The translations under genes were made by a program, and so were the position numbers. From Hofstenia miamia (Eukaryota > Xenacoelomorpha > Acoela > Hofsteniidae): a stretch of DNA of 32,537 bases. Shown here piece by piece: positions 1 to 9,530 of this stretch (its first letter is position 1; each line of letters starts with the position of its first letter). The notes below the pieces were generated by a model. That model was not told the DNA's origin and made no database searches. It saw only the letters and a program-made list of their open reading frames with translations. The stretch covers positions 2,260,176 through 2,292,712 of the forward strand of contig CABFPE010000040.1 of assembly GCA_900660155.1 (NCBI GenBank). Reading direction: 5' to 3'.

Positions 1-330
1 CCGAGAATTTCAAGCTCGGATCGGCTCGGCTCGGCTCGTTTAAATATTGTGTAAATTCGGCTCGGCTCCCCACATAAAATCTTTGAATAAGGCTCGTTTT
101 AGCTTGGTATTTTTTTAAAAATATTGTGCTCAACGAATTTTTTACATAGCTCTTCCTATTATTTAATAAACATTTCTTAAATAAGATTATAGGAAAGGCA
201 TACTGACTGCAAAAAATAAGAAAAACCTCCATAATCAAATTAACAAACAGAACTATAAGCTTGCTTTGCCTAAAATAGGCTCGTTTTGGGCTCGTATATC
301 AAATACTGTGCTCAAGCTCGGCTCGTCGAC
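1..330. repeat. GGCTC-rich repeat tract, possible non-autonomous DNA transposon
   Basis: Iterated GGCTC pentamers (about 17-39, with more at 59-68) and a second block at 310-328 bracket an AT-rich core. The phrase AAGCTCGG occurs in the same orientation at both ends, and GGCTCGTTTT occurs at about 91-100 and 279-288. GC-rich subterminal words around an AT-rich middle are common in hAT-type non-autonomous elements. No terminal inverted repeat or target duplication can be closed because the window begins inside the tract. It could equally be a plain minisatellite. Confidence 0.35.
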
Positions 331-654
331 AAGTCTGGTGCTTACAGATTTTGGTTAGCTTTATTAATTTGTACGTTACAACCGCTCAAGTATAATAAAT
401 TAATTAAAGTAAGAAAAATAAATGCAATATATATATATATATATATATAAGAAATCCATATCTCTATATTGCAAACTAAAAAATTTAATTATATTCACAT
501 CAGTAAAGATCCAGGCTTACAAGTTTTTGATAAGCTTTTTTGAAATCACTTCATATTTTGGAAAAATAAAATGCTTTATTCATAATTTCTTTCCTTTAAA
601 ATATTAGCAGCGTCTTTACAACGCTTGTACTGGAAAGCTGGGCACTGTTAGTAC
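331..654. other. AT-rich spacer with (AT)n microsatellite
   Basis: No gene is recognised here. An (AT)n run occupies 427-449. The short plus-strand reading frame over it encodes a low-complexity Tyr/Ile run from the microsatellite and is not considered real. Confidence 0.6.
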
Positions 655-1215
655 CAGTGTTGCAAACGGGTCCGGGCTCACATATTTGAACAACATAAAC
701 GGGCCGGGCCTGAAATTGTGATTTTAACGGGCCTAATGATCGTTTTCACTAATACTTGAAACCCGACGAGAGTTGAATTTGCCAGATGTTGCGAGGTTAT
801 CAGAATAACAAATAACGAGTAAGAAGATGTATTCAGTGATTTTTTATCAGGACAGCAAACTACAGATTAGCAGCCGATGAAGAATTAAAAAATGAAATTG
901 TGGCTTACAGATTATCCCCAATCTGTTCAGAGGATCCAAGAAACCCACTTGTGTTTTGGCGCCAATACCATAGCACTTTTCCCCAATTATCAAAAATAGC
1001 CCGTCAGATGCTTCCCATTCAAGGTGGGTCTGCACAAAGCGAACGAGATTTTCAGATGCTGGCAACATTATCACAGACTGGATCATGAACATGTCAGTCA
1101 AATAGAACTTTTAAACTCAGCGGCGAGCCGGTATTAAATTTTTTTCCTATGGTTGAAATATAAAAGCGTCACGGACCGGGCCCAGTAAGACCGTGGTTGT
1201 TACGGGTCCAAAAGG
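655..1215 (+). mobile_element. hAT DNA transposon remnant
   Basis: A CAGTGTTGC-type end at 655 is followed by GC-rich CGGGTCCGGGC and CGGGCCGGGCC words. A hAT dimerisation-domain remnant follows (840-1137), and then GC-rich words GGACCGGGCCCA and ACGGGTCC at about 1170-1212. CAGTG ends with GC-rich subterminal words are typical of hAT elements. No matching right inverted repeat or 8-bp target duplication was found, so the right boundary is approximate and the element is probably internally deleted. Confidence 0.6.
840..1137 (+). pseudogene. hAT transposase C-terminal dimerisation domain fragment
   Basis: The reading frame from 840 to 1088 translates to a peptide with NPLVFWRQYHSTFPQLSKIA, then ARQMLPIQGGSAQSERDF. 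This is the classic block of the hAT C-terminal dimerisation region (Dimer_Tnp_hAT), with the hydrophobic/Trp pair, the LSKIAR stretch and the S-x-ER motif. After LATLSQTGS the frame stops, but a second frame continues with DHEHVSQIELLNS up to a stop at 1135-1137. That resembles the normal end of these transposases and implies one frameshift near 1075-1085. The catalytic RNase H-like core is absent, so this is an inactive fragment. The family is clear; the subfamily is not. Confidence 0.75.
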
Positions 1216-1802
1216 CAGACCAAATGAGAACTCTGCCAATTAATTGCATTTAATCGGGAGAGTTGTGTTCTAAAAACAATTGCAGACAGAAAAATGATTA
1301 TTTTTCTGGTAAACACTAATAAAATGGTAATAATTGATACTAAAATATAATCGATGACTTGAGGATGAGTGTGTACCATTAGTTGGATTTTTTGTATTAT
1401 TTAGTTAAATTTAACGCGTTACGGAATTCATTAATGTGCCTTTTAGTACTTTAAAAAATAATTAATCTTTAAGTCTCAGGTATTGACTAAAGGTTAGTTT
1501 TTTGTAATTTTTAGTAAAAAGATAATTGCCAATTAATTACATTGATTGATCGGCCGCGCCAGTAAATTGCAATCAGTTGATTGGCTAACATGATAACTGC
1601 TCAATTAATTTTTTGGAAACCCTGGGTCGTATTGATAATGCTGAGATTGGCTAAGATTTATTCTATTGAAAGCAAACGTAGGATTTTGCCTTGTCTGCAT
1701 TTTGGACGTAAAACAAAAAACAAGACAGACGATTCTTAACCCAAATCCTTCGGGCGTGGCATGAATTTTCGCCAAATGCCCATCTTTAATTAGTGGTAGG
1801 AG
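1216..1802. other. AT-rich spacer, no gene seen
   Basis: No ORF with recognisable motifs on either strand. The words ATTAATTGCATTTAATCGGG (1239-1258) and AATTAATTACATTGATTGATCGG (1531-1553) are loosely similar. The minus-strand frame at 1605-1862 runs into the neighbouring MITE and has no family resemblance. Confidence 0.5.
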
Positions 1803-2021
1803 GGCGTTACTGCAGATCAGGGCACTCTGATTTCTAAAAGCCGAAGTGACGTCAAATAACATGCTAAGGGTTTACGTCATCAAATGTTAAAAATTCATTG
1901 TTTAGGGTTTAGGTCTAAAAAATATTGTAAAATTTAGGTTTTAGGTTTACGTTCTAGATGACGTGATATACAGTGTTGCGTAGAAACTATGTATCAGAGT
2001 CCCCTGATCTGCAATAACGCC
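1803..2021. mobile_element. Foldback MITE 1 (GGCGTTAYTGCAGATC ends)
   Basis: The left end (1803-1831) reads GGCGTTACTGCAGATCAGGG and continues into ACTCTGAT. The right end (1993-2021) is its inverted copy, with two differences over 29 positions. Past the tips the arms are weakly related: each carries a TGACGTCA- or ACGTCA-like word (perfect octamer at 1847-1854). The core is AT-rich and contains TTTAGGGTTTAGG. No target duplication is visible. Length 219 bp with no coding capacity. It shares the GGCGTTA tip with the element at 2174-2407, so both probably used the same transposase. Confidence 0.65.
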
Positions 2022-2173
2022 ATGTTCGTTTATACAGGAACTGGAAGCAGGATAGGTTAAGTCAAATATCGTAACTTGAAATCAAATAAAGCAAATTTAG
2101 ATATTTAATGTAATAAATTTGATTTTTGTTGCATATGAGGTTTTGAATTCATTTTTATGGAGATGGAAATTAC

Positions 2174-2407
2174 GGCGTTATTGTACTTTAGGGGACCCAG
2201 TTTGAGTGACGTCATAAAATGGGTATTAAACTCTAACCTTAACCCTAACCCTACTCCCCAACCAATGCAATTATATTGCATTTCATCTTGTTGATTAATT
2301 TTTTGCAAAACACCCAAGTTTTGGGTGAGGGATTGGGGTTAGGGTTAGAGTTTTATACTCATTTTATGACGTCACATAAACTGGGTCCCCTAAAGTACAA
2401 TAACGCC
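2174..2407. mobile_element. Foldback MITE 2 with 8-bp target duplication
   Basis: A 234-bp element whose two arms (about 2174-2254 and 2332-2407) are near-perfect inverted copies running inward from GGCGTTATTGTACTTTAGGG. It is flanked by the direct repeat GAAATTAC at 2166-2173 and 2408-2415, read as the target-site duplication. Each arm contains a perfect TGACGTCA octamer (2207-2214 and 2367-2374) and TTAGGG/CCCTAA-like words near the loop. There is no coding capacity. An 8-bp duplication is compatible with hAT, P, Merlin or Mutator-type transposases; the GGCG tip fits none of these cleanly. A 6-bp reading of the duplication (AAATTA, with the tip starting one base further out) is also possible. 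Confidence 0.8.
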
Positions 2408-2457
2408 GAAATTACATTGTTATATTTAGTTTTCTGTACCTGTAGATTCAGTTGACA

Positions 2458-2505
2458 GGGTTAGGGTTAAGGTTAGAGTTTAATACCCCTAAGTAAAATA
2501 GCGCC
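2458..2505. repeat. Partial MITE 2-type end
   Basis: GGGTTAGGGTTAAGGTTAG followed by AGTTTAATACCCCTAAGTAAAATAGCGCC matches the right arm of the element at 2174-2407, but lacks the CRE-containing middle of the arm. It looks like a deleted relative. Confidence 0.55.
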
Positions 2506-2606
2506 AAATTTAATTAATATGTTGAAATGAAGTGCAATTCTTATGATTGGATGAAGGGTGAATGTTAGGATTAAAGATTAACTACTTTAAAACGCCAATT
2601 CAAATG

Positions 2607-2630
2607 GATCCTCTAAAGTAAAATAACGCC
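2607..2630. repeat. Isolated MITE 2-type tip
   Basis: GGATCCTCTAAAGTAAAATA followed by ACGCC is close to the right tip of the element at 2174-2407. A further shorter look-alike lies at 2582-2596. No partner arm was found nearby. Confidence 0.45.
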
Positions 2631-5109
2631 TCTAAATGATTAACGAATTTAATACAGGCTAAAATTTTGAATTATTTTTAGATTTGCAATTATCATAAAA
2701 ACCGCTTAAATATTCCGCCTATATAAATTAATGAAATAACTTACAACTACAAATAATGACGAATGCGCTGTATTGCTAGAAATTACACGTGCTACAAAGA
2801 ATGTGTGGCTTTTAGACGACGGAAATCGTTTCGTATGAAACGATGCACTACACATATGCGTCATTTTTTACGTGAGATCCCATTGGTTGGCTAACGCCGC
2901 ATTACAGTTAATAGCTTATTTGTTCTTGTTATGGACTTTCACCTGTTGCATGGCATGAATTTCGCATTGTTTTTGTGATTCACAAATCTGAGAATTTGTT
3001 GCAATATTTCTGCCGTTGCTTTGGAAGATGATAAATATTTAAAGCACTCTCATATAGTTGAATACAATACAATAATATATTGCCTTGTTACGGTAACTAG
3101 GGTACATCGCGAAAACGTGCATTTCTTTTAGCAGTAAAAGTATAGATTGCTGTGAGAAACATGATTCCCCGGACTTTACTTTATTTAAGATTAAAATTTA
3201 TAATTTATAAAAAATAAATTTCATTTGATGTGCATAGGGGTAAACAGTGATTTTTAGTAAAATTGTAGTTCTGATCATCGCAGTGCCATCTAACGGTGAT
3301 TTGTTATATAATCAAATTCACATTTTTGTTATTAATCTATCAAACTAACTGCTTTCAGTTTCCACTTTATTGTAATAAAACCTTAATCAAATTTGTTGGC
3401 ACAAATGATTAAGTCGGGTCAAATGCAAGATAGGAACTAAGTCAAAGTATCATTCAGGTCAGGTTTGGTCGGTTTCCAGACCAGCCTTTAATCCGTTTCA
3501 GTTCTGAAACATGCATCCATACATGTACATATTTTGATAAAGTTCAAAATTTGTAAGATAGACAAAATTTAAAGATTTTGCTCTCAGGGTTTTAAAAAAT
3601 CGGTCATCCTCTCAGTTTAAAACCCCCGATCACCGGGAGTGTTCCCACAAAACTAGCCCGGACCTTAATTATCAGATGCGCAGAAAATCTGTGTATTATA
3701 CCTTAAATAAATGCTACATGAATTATAAAATTTATAAAAAGTTATGTATTTTGCATAGGAAGTTTGAATTAACGAACTTGAAGTTGGAATTAAATTGGAT
3801 TCCAATTTGACAATTCTAGAATTCGTATATTGGATGGGCAAAAAAAATTGTCCAATGGAGAAGCATGGATATTTGTTAAATATTCACACCAATACTCTGA
3901 TACAGTTAGAGCAATTCTAGTTTCCATGCATAAATAAGGAAATTGTCGCAAATGATTTCAGATGTTTAAAGACTGAACCCGTTTGTGACATATCCAACAT
4001 TCGTTACTAATTCCAGTTTCAACCTCCTTGTAGTATAAATCGAAATAAAATATAATAATGGTTGATTATTTACTTATTATTTAACAAGAAAAAGCAAAAA
4101 CAACTATCTTGTATCTGTATATATAATGGAATAAAAATCTAGAATTGATTAATCATTCATTTCTCTACATGTTATGGTTATGTTAGCAATTTTAAGGATG
4201 TTTAGGAATTGCCACTATTGAATTTCAGTTTTTTCGAATTCATTTAGAAATACATTAATTTATATATCTAATTTTGTATATCTTATATTTGTACAGTATA
4301 TTGATACATCTATTTCCGGTCCCGTACTAAAATTAAATGTACTAAAATTATGCATTATTATTCAAACTAAATATTGAATTTAGATATCACAGAAATGTTT
4401 TAGTTTAGCAATTAGAGTTAAAACATTATATTTGCGAAAAAGTTACAATTTTAGAACTACAAAATATACATACATAATATATAATAACAGGAAGTGTGTG
4501 TCTGCGTCCATGTATGTGATGAGATTAGTGTAAGAAATCAGTAAATGTGTTTGTGCCTCCGATTGTGTTGTGTCAGTGTAAAAGTGCACTTCTTCATTTT
4601 TTTCTAAATTTTTAGTAATTTTTTTCTACCCTAATTTAATTTTCTAAATCGTCCAAATTGTTAGAGGCTGCTTGATTACATCTAGGATAGTAAGTACTGC
4701 TGCAAATGAATTTATGTGATCGTGGATTTACTTTTAAGTAATTAGCAAGAAAAGACATTGATTCTCGCCGATATTTATCGTTAAAAAATTGTACTTGATA
4801 TAGCAGGGGGAAGGGGCAATAAATTATACTTTCTTCTGTGTACAGTGAAATGATCATGGTTATGTGCAAAACTTAATGTTTTTGATTATCAATTAGAAAA
4901 GTTTTTGATAATAAATAGCTGCTTTTTGTGTAAAAATTAATAAAAATGAACAAAAATGTAATTGCAATAAACAAAATACATGCAATAGTTGAACGTGATA
5001 ATCTGGTCCTAAATTTTTGAGGAGATATAAGTATAAAACGTCAGACACCATTTTTTGTATCAGTTTTAGGAAAAATGATCAAATTTTAAATCTTTGTCAA
5101 TATCAAAAC
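2631..5109. other. AT-rich spacer, no gene recognised
   Basis: About 2.5 kb read on both strands without a recognisable coding segment. The minus-strand frame at 4636-4869 has no family motif. The one compact structure is the perfect hairpin at 2825-2844. Confidence 0.5.
2825..2844. repeat. Perfect 8-bp-stem hairpin
   Basis: ATCGTTTC, loop GTAT, GAAACGAT. It is a perfect inverted repeat, GC-richer than its surroundings, with no flanking transposon features. Function unknown; it could be chance. Confidence 0.5.
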
Positions 5110-6066
5110 TTAATGATCACCTTGTTATTTTAACGCTGTTAACAGTTACTTCAATATTGATATGTGTTTATTTTACAAAATTGGTGCAAAATATAATGAA
5201 TTGCTTTTTTCAAAATAAATTTTTAATTAATTGGATGTGAAAATGTTAAAAAAATGTTCAATATCACTTTGTAAATTTTTCGTGGCCTTAAGAGCATCAT
5301 TATCAGTATTTATGAGGCAAGTATAGTCAACAAGTTGATATATTTCACTATGGTTTACATGTTCAAAAATGTCATTTACATATATTGCAAATAAAATTGG
5401 CCGTAATATTGTGCTTTGAGGCACTCCTCGATCGATTGTTATATATTCAGATTTCATGAAATTCATTAATATATACGTTGTTTTTTGTTTTCTAAGAAAC
5501 TCAAAAGTAATTTAATTGAATTTTGTTGAAATCCGAAATTTTTAAGCTTAATCACCCAAAATTTCAAAATTCATTGAATTAAAAGCTTTGCTTAAGTCTA
5601 ATAGGGCTATGCAACTCGATTTACTTCCGGATTTATTTGAGGATATTTTTTCAATAATTGAAATAATTCCATTAATTTTACTATGTTTAGAGCGGAAACC
5701 ATATTGTTTATATGACAAAATATTCTCAAATGCAAAGTTGATTTGAAAACGCAGCAATCTTTCAAATAATTTATTAAATGAGTGCGTTAGTGCGATTGGC
5801 ATATAGTTTTTAAGAGGCGATCTCCTTTTTTTCTAGAAAAGTCTATATCTAAGTTTTTCATTATCTCCGGAAATTGGTTTTTTAACTATATTTTGATTAA
5901 ATGCAAATGATAGATGGTCAACAACAATTTGAAAAAAAAATAATTAATAAAAAAGGAAAATGAGTGGAACCTGAAGATTTGTTAATGTCTAAATTTCTTT
6001 CAATAGTTTTTAACTCTCTTAAGGTAGATTATCAAAATTGAAACGTCGACCTACAATTTGATTGCC
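5110..6066 (-). pseudogene. LINE B: CR1/Jockey-type reverse transcriptase remnant
   Basis: Read on the minus strand, frames from about 6010 downward give DINKSSGS, then KKGDR, then LTHSFNKLFERLLRFQ, then QYGFRSKHS, then ALLDLSKAFNS (5802-5548), then GVPQSTILRPILFAIYVNDI (5466-5227). In order these match the non-LTR retrotransposon RT blocks: InKssG, KKGDR, sKifE, QyGFR, LDlsKAFD, and GvPQGsiLgPlLF-iYiND. The catalytic YADD block appears as LVDYT, so the active site is lost. Several stops and frameshifts break the frame. Neither the endonuclease nor a 3' tail was found, so it is a truncated dead copy. Confidence 0.75.
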
Positions 6067-6089
6067 TAAGTTCTGATGGAGAAGTTTTA
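6067..6089. repeat. Left copy of putative LINE A target-site duplication
   Basis: TAAGTTCTGAT followed by GGAGAAGTTTTA. A partner with three mismatches over 23 positions lies at 6852-6874. The two copies bracket LINE A exactly at its ATT-repeat 3' tail and its truncated 5' end. Confidence 0.5.
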
Positions 6090-6851
6090 ATAATAATAAT
6101 ATTAATAATGATCGTGGATTTCACCTTTAAAGGGCATAACAATACAAAAACAAAATTAAAAAAATTAGTAAGAATACTAGATAAAGTAAGGTTTTTTGTG
6201 ACAATTACAGAGTGGGAAGAGACTACATTTACATAAGATTCCAGTAGAAATCAAAGAGTTTAAAAGAAAAGTTAGGATATTAGGTTTAAATTTAGAAGGA
6301 TGTTCCCAAAGATCAATATCTATATTTTGAAATATGAAATTAGCAAGAGGAAAAAGTAACTATGGGATGATTTTGATTTATGAATTTTAATGAGATTCAA
6401 AAAAATAGATAAGGTGCTTGGGGAAATGATAGATATTCATTAACATGAAAATCATAGCTTCCAGTAAGTAATTTGTTAAGAAAAATAAGATCAAAATATT
6501 TTAAGTAAAGATTTATTGGAAGAAGCTTGGTTTGAAAGAGAAGAATTTCAAGTTGTTGAGCAAACAAGAGACCTTCACATTTTGACGTATTGAAAGAAAT
6601 ATGATTATCAATAGACCATTGTAATCCATTGTCACAATAAGCTTGAAGGTCGTTCAAGTTTGCAGCATATAGCATTCAAATTGAATTTTTTTGAAAAATA
6701 CATTTAATGGAATCATCAATGAATATTAGAAAAAAAGAGGTCCAAGAATTGAGCCTTGGGGTACATCAGAAGAGATTTGAGGGTCAATGTGAACTACTTG
6801 AGATCGATTAGAAAGATAACTAGAAATATGATTAACAAAATCAGAATAATA
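6090..6851 (-). pseudogene. LINE A: 5'-truncated LINE with ATT-repeat 3' tail
   Basis: On the minus strand the order is SSYLSNRSQVVHID, DVPQGSILGPLFF (RT palm block), a degenerate YAAN in place of YADD at the start of the frame 6675-6397, LNDLQAYCDNGLQWSIDNH, then LLPINLYLKYFDLIFLNKLL. The last resembles the post-RT region of CR1/Jockey-type LINEs. A Cys-rich CKCSLFPLCNC segment follows near 6205-6240, and a 3' tail ends in ATT-type trinucleotides at 6090-6113. Such trinucleotide tails are common in CR1/L2-like LINEs. Frameshifts occur near 6680-6720 and a deletion probably follows the SKCEGLLF block. Confidence 0.75.
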
Positions 6852-6874
6852 TAAGTTCTGATAGAAGAGTTTTA
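6852..6874. repeat. Right copy of putative LINE A target-site duplication
   Basis: TAAGTTCTGAT followed by AGAAGAGTTTTA, partner of 6067-6089. Three mismatches indicate an old insertion. Confidence 0.5.
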
Positions 6875-7024
6875 TAATATAATGGTAAATATCAAATTAA
6901 ATTGGTCTCAGTTGAAATTGGATTTTGCTTCTGGTCATCTACTGATCCTGTGTCGATATCAGTGGCGCGAATTCGGTACCGGGAGCCTGATAGTACAATT
7001 CCCTCAGGACTCTGTTGATTATAC

Positions 7025-8121
7025 CAGTGGCGTACACAGGGGAACATGGTGGAATGTCCCTTTATTAGGTTTTCAAAGTTATATTTTATTTGTTTAATAA
7101 AAAAATGTCCCTTAAAAAATTAAAACATTTCAAAAATGGAGCTGGTAGATAAAACGCGTGTTTAAAGTATATTTTTTGGTTACGAATTTGGTCATGACTG
7201 AAATGTTTCCTTGCCATATAAACCCTTAGACTATGCCCACCATAATTGGGAATCGATTGAAAACGTATGTTGTCTGAAAACTGGCGAGAAAAGAAGACAT
7301 TAATACTAAATTTGCTGTATTATTTCGTTTTTGAAAGATAATAAGCACCACATTGCATTTGTGGTTGGTCAATACATAGCATTAATTATTTCTGAACATT
7401 TACTAATTAGAATATCAAATTATCTAATTATTGAAAAGGAAGTCTAAAGTTGGAGTAATTTTGTCATGAGTGTTTCGAGTGAACAATTACAATTTCTTAA
7501 TTAGTAACTTGGCTTTGCTATTTTTTCAATTTTTGATTGTTTTCATTCATTGTTCTTATAGTGAATTTAAATTTCTACAATGACATTTACCCTAAAAATG
7601 ACTATTTAATATATATTATTTATCATTTCATTCAAAAATAACAAACTGCTTACTGTATTATATTATTGGCAAAATATTTTTATTAAATGTAAATTTGAAA
7701 AAAAAACATTTTAGAGATAAATATCATATCATTAGTATTTTGAGAATTCAAAGATGTTGGCCGATTATTAAGTTTCTATGTAGGAATGAAGTTGTATTTA
7801 TATTGGATCTAAACTTTTATCATGTGACGCAAAACACTGAAATGAGGGAAATGATGAATCGCTACTATTACTAAGTTTTTATGTAAATGGGTTATTATGT
7901 TGTTAAATAAAAACTGAACATTGATTACAAAGTAGTGTTCAAAATTTCAGAAATTCCTAAAAAGTGCTACAAAATTGCTAAAATTTTAATAATGTATGGA
8001 AATGAAATATATTGTAAATACATTTTGAACATTTTGTGAAAAAAGTAAAACAGCACATTTAATATGCTAAAGAAATTAGCAGGTGGGCACCCCTTATTAA
8101 AATTTTAGCACTAAACCACTG
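7025..8121. mobile_element. Possible hAT-like non-autonomous insertion
   Basis: The left end reads CAGTGGCGTACACAGGGG at 7025. The inverted right end reads CAGTGGTTTAGTGC at 8121, followed inward by GGGGTGCCCACC. CAGTGG tips with a GGGTGCCCACC-like inner word are frequent in hAT elements. The interior is AT-rich without coding capacity. No 8-bp duplication flanks it and only the six terminal bases match, so this may be two unrelated ends. A second CAGTGGCGCG sits at 6960. Confidence 0.25.
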
Positions 8122-8291
8122 CCACAAATCATTATGGACTGACTAAATTTAGTTGTCTTTGTGAAATATCGAACTTTATGGAACATTTTTGCAGGTTGAC
8201 GAACATTCCATCTCCATCTTGGATTAAGTTCAATTTTTGATTCATCCGCTTCTTCAATTGGAAACGGGCCACTCCAATTTAGTACGACCCA
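8100..8291 (-). pseudogene. Tc1/mariner-like transposase fragment
   Basis: A minus-strand frame of 64 codons without stops or an ATG contains ADESKIELNPRWRWNVRQP, then MFHKVRYFTKTTKFSQSIMI. In Tc1-like DDE transposases the second catalytic Asp lies in a W..V.fsDESK block, followed by VRRP, then a K.gg.sIMvWG block. The spacing and order here fit that arrangement. The IMVWG block appears as IMICG and the frame ends soon after. Upstream sequence (8291-8400) gives only scattered similarity. Identification is by motif order only; a chance resemblance cannot be excluded. Confidence 0.4.
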
Positions 8292-8400
8292 ATGAAAGTC
8301 TTTGTTGAAAATGAATTAGCATTATTCGAGCAGACATTATTCCATGCCATTAATTGCGGGTTAAATTTCGTCTGATTGATTTATTGCATCTATTGGATTA

Positions 8401-9269
8401 ATTTGAGAAAAGGGCTGCTGATCCTTCTATTTTTAGTTACTAAAGACCTTTATTCCCACTTTGTAAGAGATTTTAGACGGCTGTCTTGTGTTATCTTCTT
8501 TATTTTTCCATAAAATGAATGCCAATTATTTGCTTTGAAATATTGAGAGTATCGCATTTATTAAACGATGAAATTTTCGCAGCTGCAAGTTGAATCGCTT
8601 TATTTCTGATAGCAACTGCAATTCGATAAACAATTGCGAGACCAATACATCTCTAATCATAACAAAGTACAAGTATCTTAATCATTCTACCTATGCATGC
8701 AGCCACAAATGATGGTACCGCGTAGTATTGTTCATAGTAATGTTTGTCTGACTGATATCTTATTACGTAGTCTGTGCACTGGATGTTATGTATTGCTATT
8801 ATCTGTAATATGAACTCTAATATTTACATTGCGTTATCTACCATGGGATCCTTGACGACCCCAATATCATTTTTTCTTAAAATATTACATTAATTATATA
8901 TTTGTCATTTTAAATTTTACTTTGTGCATTGATAACTTGGAACACAATTCTACAGTGATAATTACGTCAGAGCAACCTCAAAGGGAATCAGCTCCTAGAG
9001 CAAAAGAGTACTTCTTTCTATATGGGAATGAGTGAATGATAATGCTGAACATGACTTCAATGATATCTTGTCTGATTCTGAAAACAACATAAAAGAGCAT
9101 ATAGACAGTATTTCAAAACGTTACCAATGACATAGACTTTGATACGACAACGGCAACATCTCTACTTTCCAGTACTCATAGTTAATTATTGTTGCCCATT
9201 CAAAATGGGCATTTATAATCTGAGAGCTGAGAACCCCTTGATAATCTTGAATTATGTGCATACATCTGA
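8401..9269. other. AT-rich spacer, possible piggyBac-like acidic leader
   Basis: No gene is recognised at 8401-9000. At about 9060-9110 a plus-strand frame gives LSDSENNIKEHIDS. It is acidic and lies just upstream of the piggyBac-like fragment, where those proteins often have an acidic N-terminus. The link is inference. Confidence 0.3.
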
Positions 9270-9530
9270 TTGCTTTTTTTGGCTGGAGTTTCCCGAGGTC
9301 ATTTGAAACCAATTAAAAGCCTATGGAATGCAGAGAATGGTAGACCAATTTTCACCAAAACAATGAGAGAGAGAACTAAATATTTTGATGTGAAGTGATG
9401 TTGATACTTTTTATCGTTCTCGAAGGAAAAGATTCATTTGGGGAAATCTTGGCGGGGTGGAACCGCCGATAACTTTTATGCATTAATACATCTCGCAGAA
9501 AACTTCTTCAGAGAACGCTGACATTTATGG
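9270..9530 (+). pseudogene. piggyBac-like transposase fragment
   Basis: A plus-strand frame (9270-9398) contains GVSRGHLKPIKSLWNAENGR followed by PIFTKTMRERTKYFDV, then a TGA at 9396. In piggyBac-type transposases (DDE_Tnp_1_7) the N-terminal part has a LLiGv-r....ikeLW....GrpiF...Ms--RF block, and this matches closely. A shifted frame further on gives ADNFYALIHLAENFF (about 9465-9510), resembling the following DKla-ir--we-F block. The acidic catalytic residues downstream are not seen. It is a short decayed fragment. Confidence 0.5.

Noticed and set aside
2105..2317. Minus-strand 70-codon frame as a gene
   Set aside because: It is read through the left arm and loop of the foldback MITE.
2230..2350. 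TTAGGG-like words as a true interstitial telomere
   Set aside because: Only about two to three imperfect units, in inverted orientation, confined to MITE arms.
4636..4869. Minus-strand 77-codon frame as a gene
   Set aside because: No family motif and no codon pattern distinguishing it from spacer.
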